The notes beneath the pieces were generated by a model, which saw nothing but the letters and a program-made list of their open reading frames with translations, did not search any database and was not told the origin of the DNA. A stretch of DNA of 23,560 nucleotides from a virus, in IMG/VR virus record IMGVR_UViG_3300018083_000113, positions 1 through 23,560 of that record; one strand, written 5' to 3'. This document shows, in pieces, positions 1 through 6,654 of the stretch (position 1 is its first letter; each line of letters starts with the position of its first letter). The position numbers and the translations under genes were made by a program.

Positions 1-2
1 AA

Positions 3-725
3 TCGGAAGATCTGCGCCTCGAGCTCGTCACCGTCTCCGTGGGCTTCGATGACATGCTCGACGTGACGCTGGCGGCGAATCACCCGCACGTCGACCCGCT
101 GATCGTCGTCACCAGCCACGACGACAAGAAGACGCACGCGGTGTGCCATAAGCACGGCGCCACCTGTGTGCAAACCGATTTGTTTTCGAAGAACGGCCGT
201 AAGTTCAACAAAGGCGCCGCCATCAACGCCGGCTTCAACTACTTCCAGTATTTCGGGTGGCGGCTGCATATGGACGCCGACATCATGCTCCCGGATAATT
301 TCCGGCGCCTGCTGTTCAATTCGCACGCGCTGTCGACGGATACGCTCTACGGCGCTGACCGGGTCGACGTGATAGGGCGCGCGGAGATTGACGCGATTCA
401 CTGTGCGAGCCCGCAGCATCGGCACAAGGTGCTCATCGAGTCGCAGCAGCCGCGGAAGATTGGCGCCAGGTTCCTGTGTCCGCTGAACGGATACCTACCG
501 TTGGGTTATTTCCAGCTGTGGCACGCGAAGTCGCAGAAGGCGTATCCCTACAGCTTGGGGACGGCGGCTCACGATGACACGATGTACGCCGCGCTCTGGC
601 CGCGAAGCCGCCGGCATATTCTCCAGGGCGTGCTCGTGTATCACATCTTGGAGCGGCCGAGTCTGTGGGGTCAGAACTGGGAGGGCCGGAAACATCCGCG
701 ACTCGGGAGCACGAAACAGAAGTGA
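3..725 (+). CDS. Glycosyltransferase family 2-like protein, 5' end outside window
   Basis: The frame is open to the left edge (in frame from base 3), so the true start lies outside; the GTG at 39 is an internal codon. The visible 240 residues resemble a GT-A glycosyltransferase. An early beta strand ends in VVTSHDD, a 'KFNKGAAINAGF' stretch marks the nucleotide-sugar fold, and HMDADIMLP carries the DxD metal/sugar-nucleotide motif. Enzymes of this type move a sugar from a nucleotide donor onto an acceptor in the cytoplasm. In phages they modify phage DNA, virion proteins or host surface sugars; the acceptor cannot be told here. The stop overlaps the GTG of the next gene, so the two are probably translationally coupled. 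Family is fairly sure, substrate unknown. Confidence 0.75.
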   Translation, partial: SEDLRLELVTVSVGFDDMLDVTLAANHPHVDPLIVVTSHDDKKTHAVCHKHGATCVQTDLFSKNGRKFNKGAAINAGFNYFQYFGWRLHMDADIMLPDNFRRLLFNSHALSTDTLYGADRVDVIGRAEIDAIHCASPQHRHKVLIESQQPRKIGARFLCPLNGYLPLGYFQLWHAKSQKAYPYSLGTAAHDDTMYAALWPRSRRHILQGVLVYHILERPSLWGQNWEGRKHPRLGSTKQK

Positions 726-1009
726 GCCGGTACGCTCGAAGGGTCGACCGAAACCAGCCCGAGATTGTCCAGACCCTACGAGCCTGTGGCTGGTTCTGGT
801 TCGCGCTCTCCAATGCCGGCCGTGGCGCGCCAGACGGCATCGCGACAAAGGCCGGACGGTTGCGGCTGGTCGAAATCAAAGACGGCGAACGCAAGCCAAG
901 CGAGCAGAGGTTGACGAAGGCTGAAGCGGATGTCCACGCCGCGTTCAAAGCCTCCGGGGTGCCGATTGTGATTCTGCGCAGTGTCGATGATGCGCTGGCG
1001 CTCAGGTGA
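722..1009 (+). CDS. VRR-NUC-type small nuclease
   Basis: A 95-residue protein of the PD-(D/E)xK superfamily. Visible core: GRGAPDGIA (PD), then about ten residues later LVEIKDG (ExK), followed by PSEQRLTKAE and a C-terminal beta strand VPIVILRS. This is the layout of phage stand-alone VRR-NUC nucleases, thought to act on branched or Holliday-type DNA during recombination or packaging. The start is GTG at 722, overlapping the glycosyltransferase stop (GTGA). A longer frame from 665 lies wholly inside the upstream gene and is rejected. It is not next to the ERF/YqaJ recombination genes in this window, but would fit their pathway. Exact substrate is inferred only. Confidence 0.75.
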   Translation: MSRYARRVDRNQPEIVQTLRACGWFWFALSNAGRGAPDGIATKAGRLRLVEIKDGERKPSEQRLTKAEADVHAAFKASGVPIVILRSVDDALALR

Positions 1010-1138
1010 GCTGGCAGCACGATCCAGACTGCACCAAAAGGGGCGCGGTGACGCACAATCGTCGGTTCGGTCTTGCTTCGCATGAGTCGGCCGTGTAGGC
1101 TTCCGACTTCCAAAATTCCGAACCTTCAGGGGTTTCCC

Positions 1139-1372
1139 ATGCGGCGGCATCTGCGTCTCGTCTCGTCTCTCGCCACGCTCAGCCTGTCCAACACTCCCAC
1201 GGCAGACGGCCCGATCCCATCACCTATCGTCGCCGAATGCGTCGAGGTGGCGATGCTGGCTGCGCAGTTATCGGTGCAGGAGCGTCGAGACTTGCTGGCG
1301 TTGGCGGCTTGTACCGTCCGAACAGCGTTACGTCGGTCCAGTGCGTCACCTGGCGAATCTCGTCGGGCGTGA
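1139..1372 (+). CDS. Possible small hypothetical protein, convergent with repressor
   Basis: A 77-residue frame with ATG at 1139 and an AGGGG six bases upstream. Its last 149 bases overlap the 3' end of the minus-strand repressor, and that part of the repressor is low-complexity (Pro/Ala/Arg), so one of the two reading frames is under weak constraint. The middle of this protein could form amphipathic helices (AECVEVAMLAAQL, RRDLLALAACTV). No family recognised. The ribosome-binding site is the main support; it may be spurious. Confidence 0.35.
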   Translation: MRRHLRLVSSLATLSLSNTPTADGPIPSPIVAECVEVAMLAAQLSVQERRDLLALAACTVRTALRRSSASPGESRRA

Positions 1373-1742
1373 GCTTGCGCAGTTGCGCGAGCAGTTCCAC
1401 CTCGGCCGGCGTCACCCCGACAAGGTAGTCGGCGAGCAGCATCAGGTGGTCCCGCACGGGCGCTGGCAGCATGCGCATCGCTGAGACCACGCGGCGTTCG
1501 CTTGGACTGAGTTCGTAGCCATCGTCGTCACTGACCCGGATCAGGTCGGATGGCGGGATGTTCAGGAACGAGGCGGCGCGGTCAATCTCGTCGAGGCTTA
1601 GGGCGAAGCGTCCGGCGAGTAAGTTGGACACCCACTGGTCTTTGTGGCCCATCCATTCCCCGAAGGCGCGACCCGTCTGACCACGCTTCTCCAGCAACCA
1701 TTTTATGCGCTGGCGAACGCGCGACCGGGCGTCGGTAGGCAT
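1224..1742 (-). CDS. XRE-family repressor (CI-like)
   Basis: A 172-residue protein if started at the ATG reading from 1742; an in-frame ATG at 1853 would add a non-conserved leader. Residues about 8-67 form an XRE helix-turn-helix: RQRIKWLLEKRGQ, FGEWMGHKDQWVSNLLAGR (recognition region), then LDEIDRAASFLNIPPSDLI. The rest is helical (RDHLMLLADYLVGV, PAEVELLAQLRKLTPDEI) and ends in a Pro/Ala/Arg-rich tail. It lacks the S24/LexA-type serine peptidase domain of lambda CI, so RecA-driven self-cleavage is not expected. It diverges from a Cro-like gene, the classic arrangement of a lysogeny switch, and likely represses the rightward early promoter. Role as the master repressor is inferred from position and fold. 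Confidence 0.75.
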   Translation of the reverse strand: MPTDARSRVRQRIKWLLEKRGQTGRAFGEWMGHKDQWVSNLLAGRFALSLDEIDRAASFLNIPPSDLIRVSDDDGYELSPSERRVVSAMRMLPAPVRDHLMLLADYLVGVTPAEVELLAQLRKLTPDEIRQVTHWTDVTLFGRYKPPTPASLDAPAPITAQPASPPRRIRRR

Positions 1743-1859
1743 TGTCGAATGCTCGCTTGTACCACGATCCCACAAGCCGTGTAAATCACTGAGGCGGCGG
1801 CTCAGCATAGTGGGTTTTGCCGCTAAATCCGCGATTATCTGGTTCGGGTGCATTTGGCC

Positions 1860-1888
1860 TTGACAGATTCACAAATCGGATAAACAAT
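1860..1888 (+). promoter_or_regulatory. Candidate rightward early promoter (PR-like)
   Basis: A perfect -35 TTGACA at 1860-1865, 17 bases, then AACAAT at 1883-1888 (4 of 6 to TATAAT). It sits between the divergent repressor and the Cro-like gene, 27 bases before that gene's ATG. GATT-CACA-AATC at 1866-1877, a short dyad in the spacer, is a possible operator. An AATCACT element occurs at 1784-1790 and again at 1886-1892. Promoter is credible; operator assignment is a guess. Confidence 0.55.
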
Positions 1889-1915
1889 CACTCCCGTTGC
1901 CCCGAACAGGAGAAC

Positions 1916-2197
1916 ATGCCTAAGCACACATCACCCGAACCGCGCTCCCTGCAAGAGTGGATGGAGCGCAACAACGTCACGTCGCGCCGCCTCTTGGAAC
2001 TGGTCAAGGCGGAGACCGGCCACGTCATTTCTGAGTCGATGCTGTCGTTCATTTTGCGCGGCTCGCGTCGGTGCTCGCGGTTCAATGCCTTTGCCATCCA
2101 CATGGTGACGAAAGTACCAATGGACGCGCTGACCGAATGGCCGCGTGTCTCGGAGGTGGATAAGGCTTCGGGTAAAGGACAGAACCATGCCGCGTGA
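1916..2197 (+). CDS. Cro-like small HTH protein
   Basis: A 93-residue protein starting at ATG 1916, with AGGAG just upstream (1908-1912); an in-frame ATG at 1817 lies upstream of the promoter and is rejected. The sequence SLQEWMERNNVTSRRLLELV followed by ISESMLSFILRGSRRCSRF reads as a helix-turn-helix with a C-terminal helix. As the first gene right of the divergent repressor it holds the cro position and probably competes for the same operators, or acts like CII. Its stop overlaps the next start by 11 bases. Function is by position and fold, with no close family recognised. Confidence 0.6.
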   Translation: MPKHTSPEPRSLQEWMERNNVTSRRLLELVKAETGHVISESMLSFILRGSRRCSRFNAFAIHMVTKVPMDALTEWPRVSEVDKASGKGQNHAA

Positions 2198-2735
2198 TAC
2201 CTGTTTACAAAGTCCAGAGTCGTATAATACACGTTCTGGTTTGTATACCAACACGGTAAACAGTGTTGTGTATTCAGACAGCGACCAAGCGCGGTTCCAC
2301 GCCAAATACCACCGCCGCGGCGACCACGAATGCTGGCCGTGGCTGAGCAACAAGCAGACGAACGGCTACGGCACGCTGTTCGTTCAGGGGAAGCCTCGTA
2401 AGGCGCACCGCATCGCATGGGAGTTAGCGAACGGCCAGCCGGTGCCGGACGGCCTGTGCGTCTGCCATCGCTGCGATCAGCGGGACTGCGTCAATCCTCA
2501 GCATCTCTTCGCCGGCTCCCACAAGGAAAACATGGAGGACGCGGCCTCCAAGCACAGGCTGTCGACCCCGCGGTCATCGCGCCACAAGGTCACTGACGAG
2601 CAGTGCGCTCGGATGTGCGAGTTGGTCGCGTCCGGCTGCAAGCAAATCGACGTGGCGCAAGTGTATGGCGTCACCAAGGGCTTTGTCTCGCTGCTCGTGA
2701 AGGGCAAGCGGCGGCAGTACCGGAAAGCGTCATGA
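2187..2735 (+). CDS. HNH endonuclease with C-terminal HTH
   Basis: A 182-residue protein with ATG 2187 and AAAGGA upstream. Residues about 36-120 form an HNH domain of the group I-homing/phage type: ECWPW, a GYG turn, KAHRIAW, then CHRCDQRDCVNPQHLFAGSHKENM, which supplies Cys pairs and the His/Asn/His residues for metal binding and DNA cleavage. Residues about 130-175 (TDEQCARMCELVASG, DVAQVYGVTKGFVSLLVKGK) look like a DNA-binding helix-turn-helix. The first 30 codons lie in an AT-rich patch and are not part of the conserved domain; GTG 2268 is an alternative start. It may be a free-standing homing endonuclease inserted next to the switch. The stop overlaps the next start (ATGA). Confidence 0.8.
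   Translation: MPRDTCLQSPESYNTRSGLYTNTVNSVVYSDSDQARFHAKYHRRGDHECWPWLSNKQTNGYGTLFVQGKPRKAHRIAWELANGQPVPDGLCVCHRCDQRDCVNPQHLFAGSHKENMEDAASKHRLSTPRSSRHKVTDEQCARMCELVASGCKQIDVAQVYGVTKGFVSLLVKGKRRQYRKAS
2201..2268 (+). promoter_or_regulatory. AT-rich patch with TATAAT and inverted repeats
   Basis: A clearly AT-rich stretch in a GC-rich genome, inside the 5' end of the HNH gene. It holds a perfect -10 hexamer TATAAT (2223-2228), an inverted repeat CTGTTTAC (2201-2208) / GTAAACAG (2256-2263), and CAACAC (2249-2254) / GTGTTG (2263-2268). No well-spaced -35 is seen (TTTACA at 2204-2209 is only 13 bases away). It could be an operator or a second early promoter. Confidence 0.35.
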
Positions 2736-2911
2736 CTGACCGTCCCACCGTCACCATTTACCAGGCGTGCGAGCTCGTCGGCGTCAAGCGTCGCACCATC
2801 CACAACTGGATCGCGGCCGGCAAGGTCGAGTACGTCAAGACCGCTGGCGGCCGGATTCGCATCTATCGCGACAGCCTCTTTCGACCGGGCAACGTCGAGG
2901 TGTCGCGATGA
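2732..2911 (+). CDS. Excisionase-like / MerR-type HTH protein
   Basis: A 59-residue protein starting at ATG 2732 inside the HNH stop (ATGA). Nearly all of it is one winged helix-turn-helix of the HTH_17/excisionase type: TIYQACELVGVKRRTIHNWI, then a wing AGGRIRIYRDSLF. Such proteins bend attachment-site DNA during prophage excision or regulate early promoters. No integrase is visible in this window, so an Xis role is not shown. It overlaps the next gene by four bases (ATGA). Confidence 0.7.
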   Translation: MTDRPTVTIYQACELVGVKRRTIHNWIAAGKVEYVKTAGGRIRIYRDSLFRPGNVEVSR

Positions 2912-3117
2912 GCCCCACCATCAAGACACTCATCGCGGCCAAGCAACGTCCGGACACCTCGAAGGAGATCGCGGAACGTATCCGTCGCATCGCGGCGGGC
3001 CGGTGGGCACACGAAGAGACGATGGCGAAGTTCGGAGCCATCACGGCTGACAACATCCGCGAGGCGCTCGACTTCCAAGCCAAGCGCATGGCCGAACTTG
3101 AAGCCGGGGGCGACTGA
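2908..3117 (+). CDS. Hypothetical helical protein
   Basis: A 69-residue protein from ATG 2908, overlapping the previous stop. It is charged and helical (KEIAERIRRIAAGRWAHEE, NIREALDFQAKRMAELEAG), with no signal or membrane segment. No family recognised. Its place in the chain of coupled early genes is the main support. Confidence 0.6.
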   Translation: MSPTIKTLIAAKQRPDTSKEIAERIRRIAAGRWAHEETMAKFGAITADNIREALDFQAKRMAELEAGGD

Positions 3118-3118
3118 C

Positions 3119-3301
3119 ATGGTCATCACGATTTGTCTCGGTCTGGTGTGCGTATGGGCCGGGTCGTTTGCCGTCGATCTGGCTGAGGCTGCAAGCCGCG
3201 ACGAGCGAGCAGCGCAAGCCAAAGCGCGTGCGAATACGTCCCCGGCACGGGCGGCCACACCTTCAGCGTCCATTCAGGATCGTCGTCTACATCGGAGGTA
3301 A
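3119..3301 (+). CDS. Small single-pass membrane protein
   Basis: A 60-residue protein with ATG 3119, one base after the previous stop. Residues 1-20 (MVITICLGLVCVWAGSFAVD) are a hydrophobic N-terminal segment, followed by a charged, Arg/Ala-rich cytoplasm-like tail. It resembles the small phage membrane proteins often found in early regions, but has no recognisable family. Inner-membrane location is inferred. Confidence 0.55.
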   Translation: MVITICLGLVCVWAGSFAVDLAEAASRDERAAQAKARANTSPARAATPSASIQDRRLHRR

Positions 3302-3304
3302 GCG

Positions 3305-3634
3305 GTGCATTACTCACTTTTCTCGCCCCTCGTCAAATCGGTCAATCGCGACCTGCATCTCTCTGATGGCGTCAATCAGGCGCGGGCGCACGCCGACATG
3401 GGGGACATCGGGTTTCGCGGGCAGTGGGCGCACTACTGCCTCTGTGGCGCGTTCTGGTTTGAGTATCCCGGCGGGACCACGGGTTGCCCGGTGGCGAACG
3501 TGGAAGCGGAGTATGCGGCCGCGCTCGCGCTGATGCGGTCGGAGTGGGACGCGGCTGTCGCGCGGTGCTTGGCTAACGCGGAACGTGAGCGGGCGTCGTT
3601 TGAGATGGAGTTGACCGCGGCGCGGTCTGCGTAA
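3305..3634 (+). CDS. Hypothetical protein
   Basis: A 109-residue protein starting at GTG 3305; GGAGG at 3294-3298 is ideally spaced and fixes this start. A central WAHYCLCGAFWFEYPGG...GCPV segment has three Cys and one His and might bind a metal. The C-terminal half is helical (EAEYAAALALMRSEWDAAVARC). No family recognised. Confidence 0.6.
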   Translation: MHYSLFSPLVKSVNRDLHLSDGVNQARAHADMGDIGFRGQWAHYCLCGAFWFEYPGGTTGCPVANVEAEYAAALALMRSEWDAAVARCLANAERERASFEMELTAARSA

Positions 3635-3644
3635 CGGTTGAGCC

Positions 3645-3992
3645 ATGCCGCGCAGTGTGCCGTTGCATCTCGTTCCCCCGCCAGTCAAGAGAATTGACGA
3701 GTCAGGGAAAACCCGTACCGCCGAACCGCATCTCCCGGAGATGAGCCTGGAAACCGCGAAGGCGCAGATTGGGCAGGCTGGGGAGAAAGCCATCGGCGGG
3801 CGCGCGCGCAAGGAATTCGGCGACCCGGCGCAGGTCACGCGGTTTTGCCAGGGCGAAGTGTCCAGCGTGCTCGCGCGCATCTGGCAGCGGCCGGAAACCC
3901 GCGGGCAGTGGATTGAGGAATTGGCGCGGTCCAGCGGGCTCTATGACGTGAACACGCGAATGATTCGGGAACGACGCAAGACCGGCGAATAG
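3645..3992 (+). CDS. Hypothetical protein, possibly DNA-binding
   Basis: A 115-residue protein from ATG 3645, with only a weak upstream purine stretch. The first 35 residues are Pro-rich and probably disordered. From about residue 36 the protein is helical (LETAKAQIGQAGEKAIGGRARKE, GDPAQVTRFCQGEVSSVLARIW), with a turn that could be part of a helix-turn-helix. It lies just before the ERF recombinase gene, separated by a hairpin. Function unknown. Confidence 0.55.
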   Translation: MPRSVPLHLVPPPVKRIDESGKTRTAEPHLPEMSLETAKAQIGQAGEKAIGGRARKEFGDPAQVTRFCQGEVSSVLARIWQRPETRGQWIEELARSSGLYDVNTRMIRERRKTGE

Positions 3993-3996
3993 AAAA

Positions 3997-4017
3997 GGCC
4001 GCGGTGCAAGCGCGGCC
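3997..4017. terminator. GC hairpin before ERF gene
   Basis: A perfect 7-bp stem GGCCGCG (3997-4003) / CGCGGCC (4011-4017) with a 7-base loop. A run of four A on the left (3993-3996) means a U-tract would only form on the minus-strand transcript, so it looks like a terminator for leftward transcripts, or a processing or stability hairpin for the rightward message. Confidence 0.45.
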
Positions 4018-4047
4018 CCACCACCAGCGCATTGGAGGCGCTAGCAG

Positions 4048-4848
4048 ATGGCTCAGGCTAACACAGTGGTCAAGGAATTGAGAACGGTCGACGAAACCGC
4101 GGTGGCGCCGGTCGTCCTGCCCGATGCTGGCGTCTCGATGTTCGAACGCCTGGCGCGTGACCCGAACTGCGACCCCGACAAGCTCGAGCGCCTGATGGCG
4201 CTCTATGAGCGCGCCGAGACGATGCGCGCGGAAGCGGCGTTCAACGACGCGATGTCGGCCGCGCAGGAAGCCCTGCGCCCGGTCGCCGCGGATGCCGAGA
4301 ACCCGCAGACGCGCAGCCGCTACGCGTCCTACACCGCGCTTGACCGGGCAGTGCGACCGATCTACACGAAGCACGGTTTCGCGCTGTCGTTCGACACGGC
4401 TGACAGCCCGCTGGACGGGCACATCCGCATCGCGTGCTACGTGACGCGGTCGGGCCTGAAGCGGACCTATCACGTCGACATGCCGGCCGATGGCAAGGGC
4501 GCGAAGGGCGGCGACGTGATGACCAAGACGCACGCGGCCGGCGCGGCGCTCTCCTACGGGCAGCGGTATCTGCTCAAGCTCATTTTCAACATCGCGGTCG
4601 GCGAGGACCGGGACGGCAACGCGCCAGGCAACGTGCCGCAGGCAACCACTAGCCAGAACACCGGCACGCCGCCGGAGGGATTCGAGCAGCAGTGGCTCGA
4701 TCTTGAAGTGCTCGCCGCTGAGGGTTGGCCGCGCGTCGAGTCGGCCTGGGCGGCGTGCAACGGTGCCTTCAAGAACTTCGTGTCGAAGCATCGCAAGGAG
4801 CAGTGGAACGCGCTGAAGGCGAAGGCGCTGGCGGTGAAATCGCGATGA
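4048..4848 (+). CDS. erf: ERF-family single-strand annealing protein
   Basis: A 266-residue protein from ATG 4048 with GGAGG at 4034-4038. It matches the ERF superfamily (P22 Erf type). The N-terminal region is followed by a conserved block: RYASYTALDRAVRPIYTKHG, a YHVDMPADG strand, and THAAGAALSYGQRYLLKLIFNIAVGEDRDG, the family's signature end. ERF proteins form rings, bind single-stranded DNA and anneal complementary strands in phage recombination and genome circularisation. The C-terminal 60 residues are a separate helical tail (FEQQWLDLEVLAAEGWPRV). The stop overlaps the YqaJ exonuclease start by four bases, so the annealing protein and its exonuclease partner are probably made together. 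Confidence 0.92.
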   Translation: MAQANTVVKELRTVDETAVAPVVLPDAGVSMFERLARDPNCDPDKLERLMALYERAETMRAEAAFNDAMSAAQEALRPVAADAENPQTRSRYASYTALDRAVRPIYTKHGFALSFDTADSPLDGHIRIACYVTRSGLKRTYHVDMPADGKGAKGGDVMTKTHAAGAALSYGQRYLLKLIFNIAVGEDRDGNAPGNVPQATTSQNTGTPPEGFEQQWLDLEVLAAEGWPRVESAWAACNGAFKNFVSKHRKEQWNALKAKALAVKSR

Positions 4849-5546
4849 CGCCCTACACCGTCATCGAATGCGCGCAGCGGTCGGCCGAGTGGTATGCGGC
4901 GCGCCGCGGTCGGCTCACAGGTTCCGCAGCAGCTGCCGCTATCTCGTTCAAGGTCAAGGGCGGCGAGACGGCCAAGCGTGCGGAGCTCCGCGCACGGCTC
5001 GTCTGCGAACGGCTGACCGGTCGCGCGCTCGACGATGACACGTTCGTCACGCGGGCGCTTCAGCGCGGCATCGACAAGGAAGGTGATGCCGCTATCGCCT
5101 ACGAGGCCGAAACCGGCCTGATGGTGCGCTGGTCCGGCTTCCTGTCCCATAACAGCCTGATGGTCGGCTGTTCGCTCGACGGGCACGTCGGCGACCCGCT
5201 CGTCGGCATTGTCGAAATCAAGTGCCCTGACTCCACGACGCATCTCGGCTACCTGCAAAGCGGTGGGGTGCCGGACGACTACCTGCCGCAAGCGACGCAC
5301 AACCTGTGGGTGTCCGGCGCGGAGTGGTTGGATTTCGTCAGCTTCGATGACCGGTTCCTCGACGAGAACTTGCAGTTGTTCCGGGTCCGCATCACGCGCG
5401 AGGAGGTCGACATCGCCGGCTACGCGGAGAAAGCGGAAGCGTTCCTCCGCGACGTGGACTTCGCCTGCGCGCATGTGCAGCCGAAGCCATTGATCGAGAC
5501 GCTGCGTGAAGCCGTGGCCCTACATGAAGCCGCGAGGGCGTTGTGA
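4845..5546 (+). CDS. YqaJ-family recombinase exonuclease
   Basis: A 233-residue protein from ATG 4845 (ATGA overlap). It is a lambda-exonuclease-like PD-(D/E)xK nuclease. Visible motifs: QRSAEWYAARRGRLTGSAAA (N-terminal RxGxxTGS), RGIDKEGDAAIAYEAETG (the conserved Glu helix), CSLDGHVGD then VEIKCP (Asp and ExK metal-binding residues), and DDYLPQATHNLWVSG. It should resect double-strand ends 5' to 3' to give the strands that ERF anneals, a Red alpha/beta-like pair. A longer frame from 4725 lies inside the ERF gene and is rejected. The GTG of the next gene overlaps its stop. Confidence 0.9.
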   Translation: MTPYTVIECAQRSAEWYAARRGRLTGSAAAAAISFKVKGGETAKRAELRARLVCERLTGRALDDDTFVTRALQRGIDKEGDAAIAYEAETGLMVRWSGFLSHNSLMVGCSLDGHVGDPLVGIVEIKCPDSTTHLGYLQSGGVPDDYLPQATHNLWVSGAEWLDFVSFDDRFLDENLQLFRVRITREEVDIAGYAEKAEAFLRDVDFACAHVQPKPLIETLREAVALHEAARAL

Positions 5547-5761
5547 CCAGCATGGACGCGCTCTATTTCGGCATCGAGTGCGACGGGTTGCTGCGCTGCA
5601 TCCAGACCGCGCTCGAGACACCAGCCCGCAACGACTGCCACGACGGGCAGCGCGCGTACTACGGCGATGTAGACGGCCGGGCCGCCTGGCAGGCGCGCCA
5701 CGTCTACCGCGAGGCCGCCAAATTGGGACTCATCGAGCGACGTCAGGACGTGGCGGCATGA
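5543..5761 (+). CDS. Hypothetical protein
   Basis: A 72-residue protein from GTG 5543 (GTGA overlap); ATG 5552 is the alternative. It contains a GIECDGLLRCIQTALET helix, NDCHDGQRAYYGDVDG, and a helical end ending RRQDVAA. No domain recognised. It is part of the tight recombination operon and coupled on both sides. Confidence 0.55.
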   Translation: MTSMDALYFGIECDGLLRCIQTALETPARNDCHDGQRAYYGDVDGRAAWQARHVYREAAKLGLIERRQDVAA

Positions 5762-5937
5762 GCGATACCCAGCGCGCGGGCTGGCAGTATGCCGGTTCCT
5801 TCTGCGCCACCTGTGACCGGGAGATCGAAGAGGCCGACGTCGTCAACGTCGACCCTGACGGCGACAGCACGGGTGATGGGGGCTGGATAGACCTGACGGT
5901 CGTGAAGCACGTCGAGTGTCCCGAGGACGAGGAGTGA
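5758..5937 (+). CDS. Small zinc-ribbon-like protein
   Basis: A 59-residue protein from ATG 5758 (ATGA overlap). C16-A-T-C19 and H51-V-E-C54 bracket an acidic middle and could make one zinc knuckle. It is strongly acidic. No family recognised. It overlaps the NinB-like gene by four bases, with purines (GAGGACGAGGA) forming that gene's ribosome-binding site. Confidence 0.6.
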   Translation: MSDTQRAGWQYAGSFCATCDREIEEADVVNVDPDGDSTGDGGWIDLTVVKHVECPEDEE

Positions 5938-6416
5938 ATCCAGAGGCCACCTTCTACGGGCGCGTCGACATCCAGGGTCGGCTGCGGATGGAGCGCGTCG
6001 AGCGCATCCGTCACGACGCCCGCATTGTGGCCCTGACCGGCAAGGACGTCGTCGTCACCATCCGCGACGCCAAGGCGACCCGCAGCGAGCGCGCCAATGC
6101 CTATCTCTGGTCGACCGTCTACAAGCTCATGGCGCTCGAGCAGTGCGGGAAAGACAGCGAAGAGGCGAAGTCGGCGATTCACGACGCGATGTGCGAGCGG
6201 TTCCTGACGAACCAGCGGCGCCAGGTGGAGTTCTTTAACCGGCTCACGGGTGAAGTGCTGACGGTCGACACGGACCCGCGGCGCTCGTCGAAGCTGGCCG
6301 GCGACGCGTTCTTCGATTTCGTCGAGGACGTGCGCGAGTTCGCACGGACGTGGATGCAGGTCGAGACACCGGACCCTGATCCGGACTACTGGCGGAAACG
6401 CGCGGAGGTTGCGTGA
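5934..6416 (+). CDS. ninB: NinB/Orf-like recombination protein
   Basis: A 160-residue protein from GTG 5934, overlapping the previous stop; GTG 5916 is possible but has no overlap logic. The pattern VVVTIRDAKATRSERANAYLWSTVY resembles the NinB/Orf 'VTI...RS..QN..LW' block. It is followed by a helical MCERFL region, a RLTGEVL turn and a C-terminal FFDFVEDVREFARTWMQVETPDPDP that matches the family's end. Lambda Orf helps load recombinases onto SSB-coated DNA, which fits a place right behind ERF and YqaJ. Similarity is moderate, and a generic recombination-linked protein is the alternative. Confidence 0.6.
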   Translation: MNPEATFYGRVDIQGRLRMERVERIRHDARIVALTGKDVVVTIRDAKATRSERANAYLWSTVYKLMALEQCGKDSEEAKSAIHDAMCERFLTNQRRQVEFFNRLTGEVLTVDTDPRRSSKLAGDAFFDFVEDVREFARTWMQVETPDPDPDYWRKRAEVA

Positions 6417-6562
6417 TGGACATTATCGACATCGGCTATTCCCTGCTCCTGATCGGCATCGCGGCGGCGGTGATGGCGGGCGGCGCATGGCTCGACCATC
6501 GGTCACGGTCGAAGCGCAGGGCTGACTGGTCGAGCGAATCGAACGGAAGGGCGCAGCGATGA
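6416..6562 (+). CDS. Tiny membrane protein (48 residues)
   Basis: ATG 6416 shares its A with the previous stop (TGATG). Residues 7-26 (GYSLLLIGIAAAVMAGGAWL) make one transmembrane helix. The tail is basic (DHRSRSKRRADW), so the C-terminus should stay in the cytoplasm. No family recognised. Support comes from coupling on both sides and the clear membrane segment. Confidence 0.5.
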   Translation: MDIIDIGYSLLLIGIAAAVMAGGAWLDHRSRSKRRADWSSESNGRAQR

Positions 6563-6654
6563 GGCGTCTGCTGTCCTGGCGTCCGCGCTGGTGGCGCTTC
6601 CAGCCTGTCGTGGTGACGTGGAAGGCACTGCATCAGCAGCCGGTGATCCGGTGA
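6559..6654 (+). CDS. Tiny basic protein (31 residues)
   Basis: A 31-codon frame from ATG 6559 (ATGA overlap) to a stop that shares a base with the next ATG. It is rich in Arg and Trp (RRLLSWRPRWWRF). It may be a real micro-protein or only a coupling frame that carries ribosomes to the next gene. No family recognised. Confidence 0.35.
   Translation: MRRLLSWRPRWWRFQPVVVTWKALHQQPVIR

Noticed and set aside
1743-1853. Upstream start of the repressor at 1853
   Set aside because: The added 37 residues are not part of the HTH fold, and the start would be close to the likely control region. ATG 1742 gives a normal N-terminus; 1853 cannot be fully excluded.
2732-2911. Assigning the HTH protein firmly as Xis
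   Set aside because: Fold fits, but no integrase or attachment site is visible, and phage HTH_17 proteins have many roles.
3835-5474. Long minus-strand frames (318 and 306 codons)
   Set aside because: They are antisense to the ERF and YqaJ genes, which have clear family motifs. Low-complexity Arg/Ala/Val composition is typical of GC-rich shadow frames.
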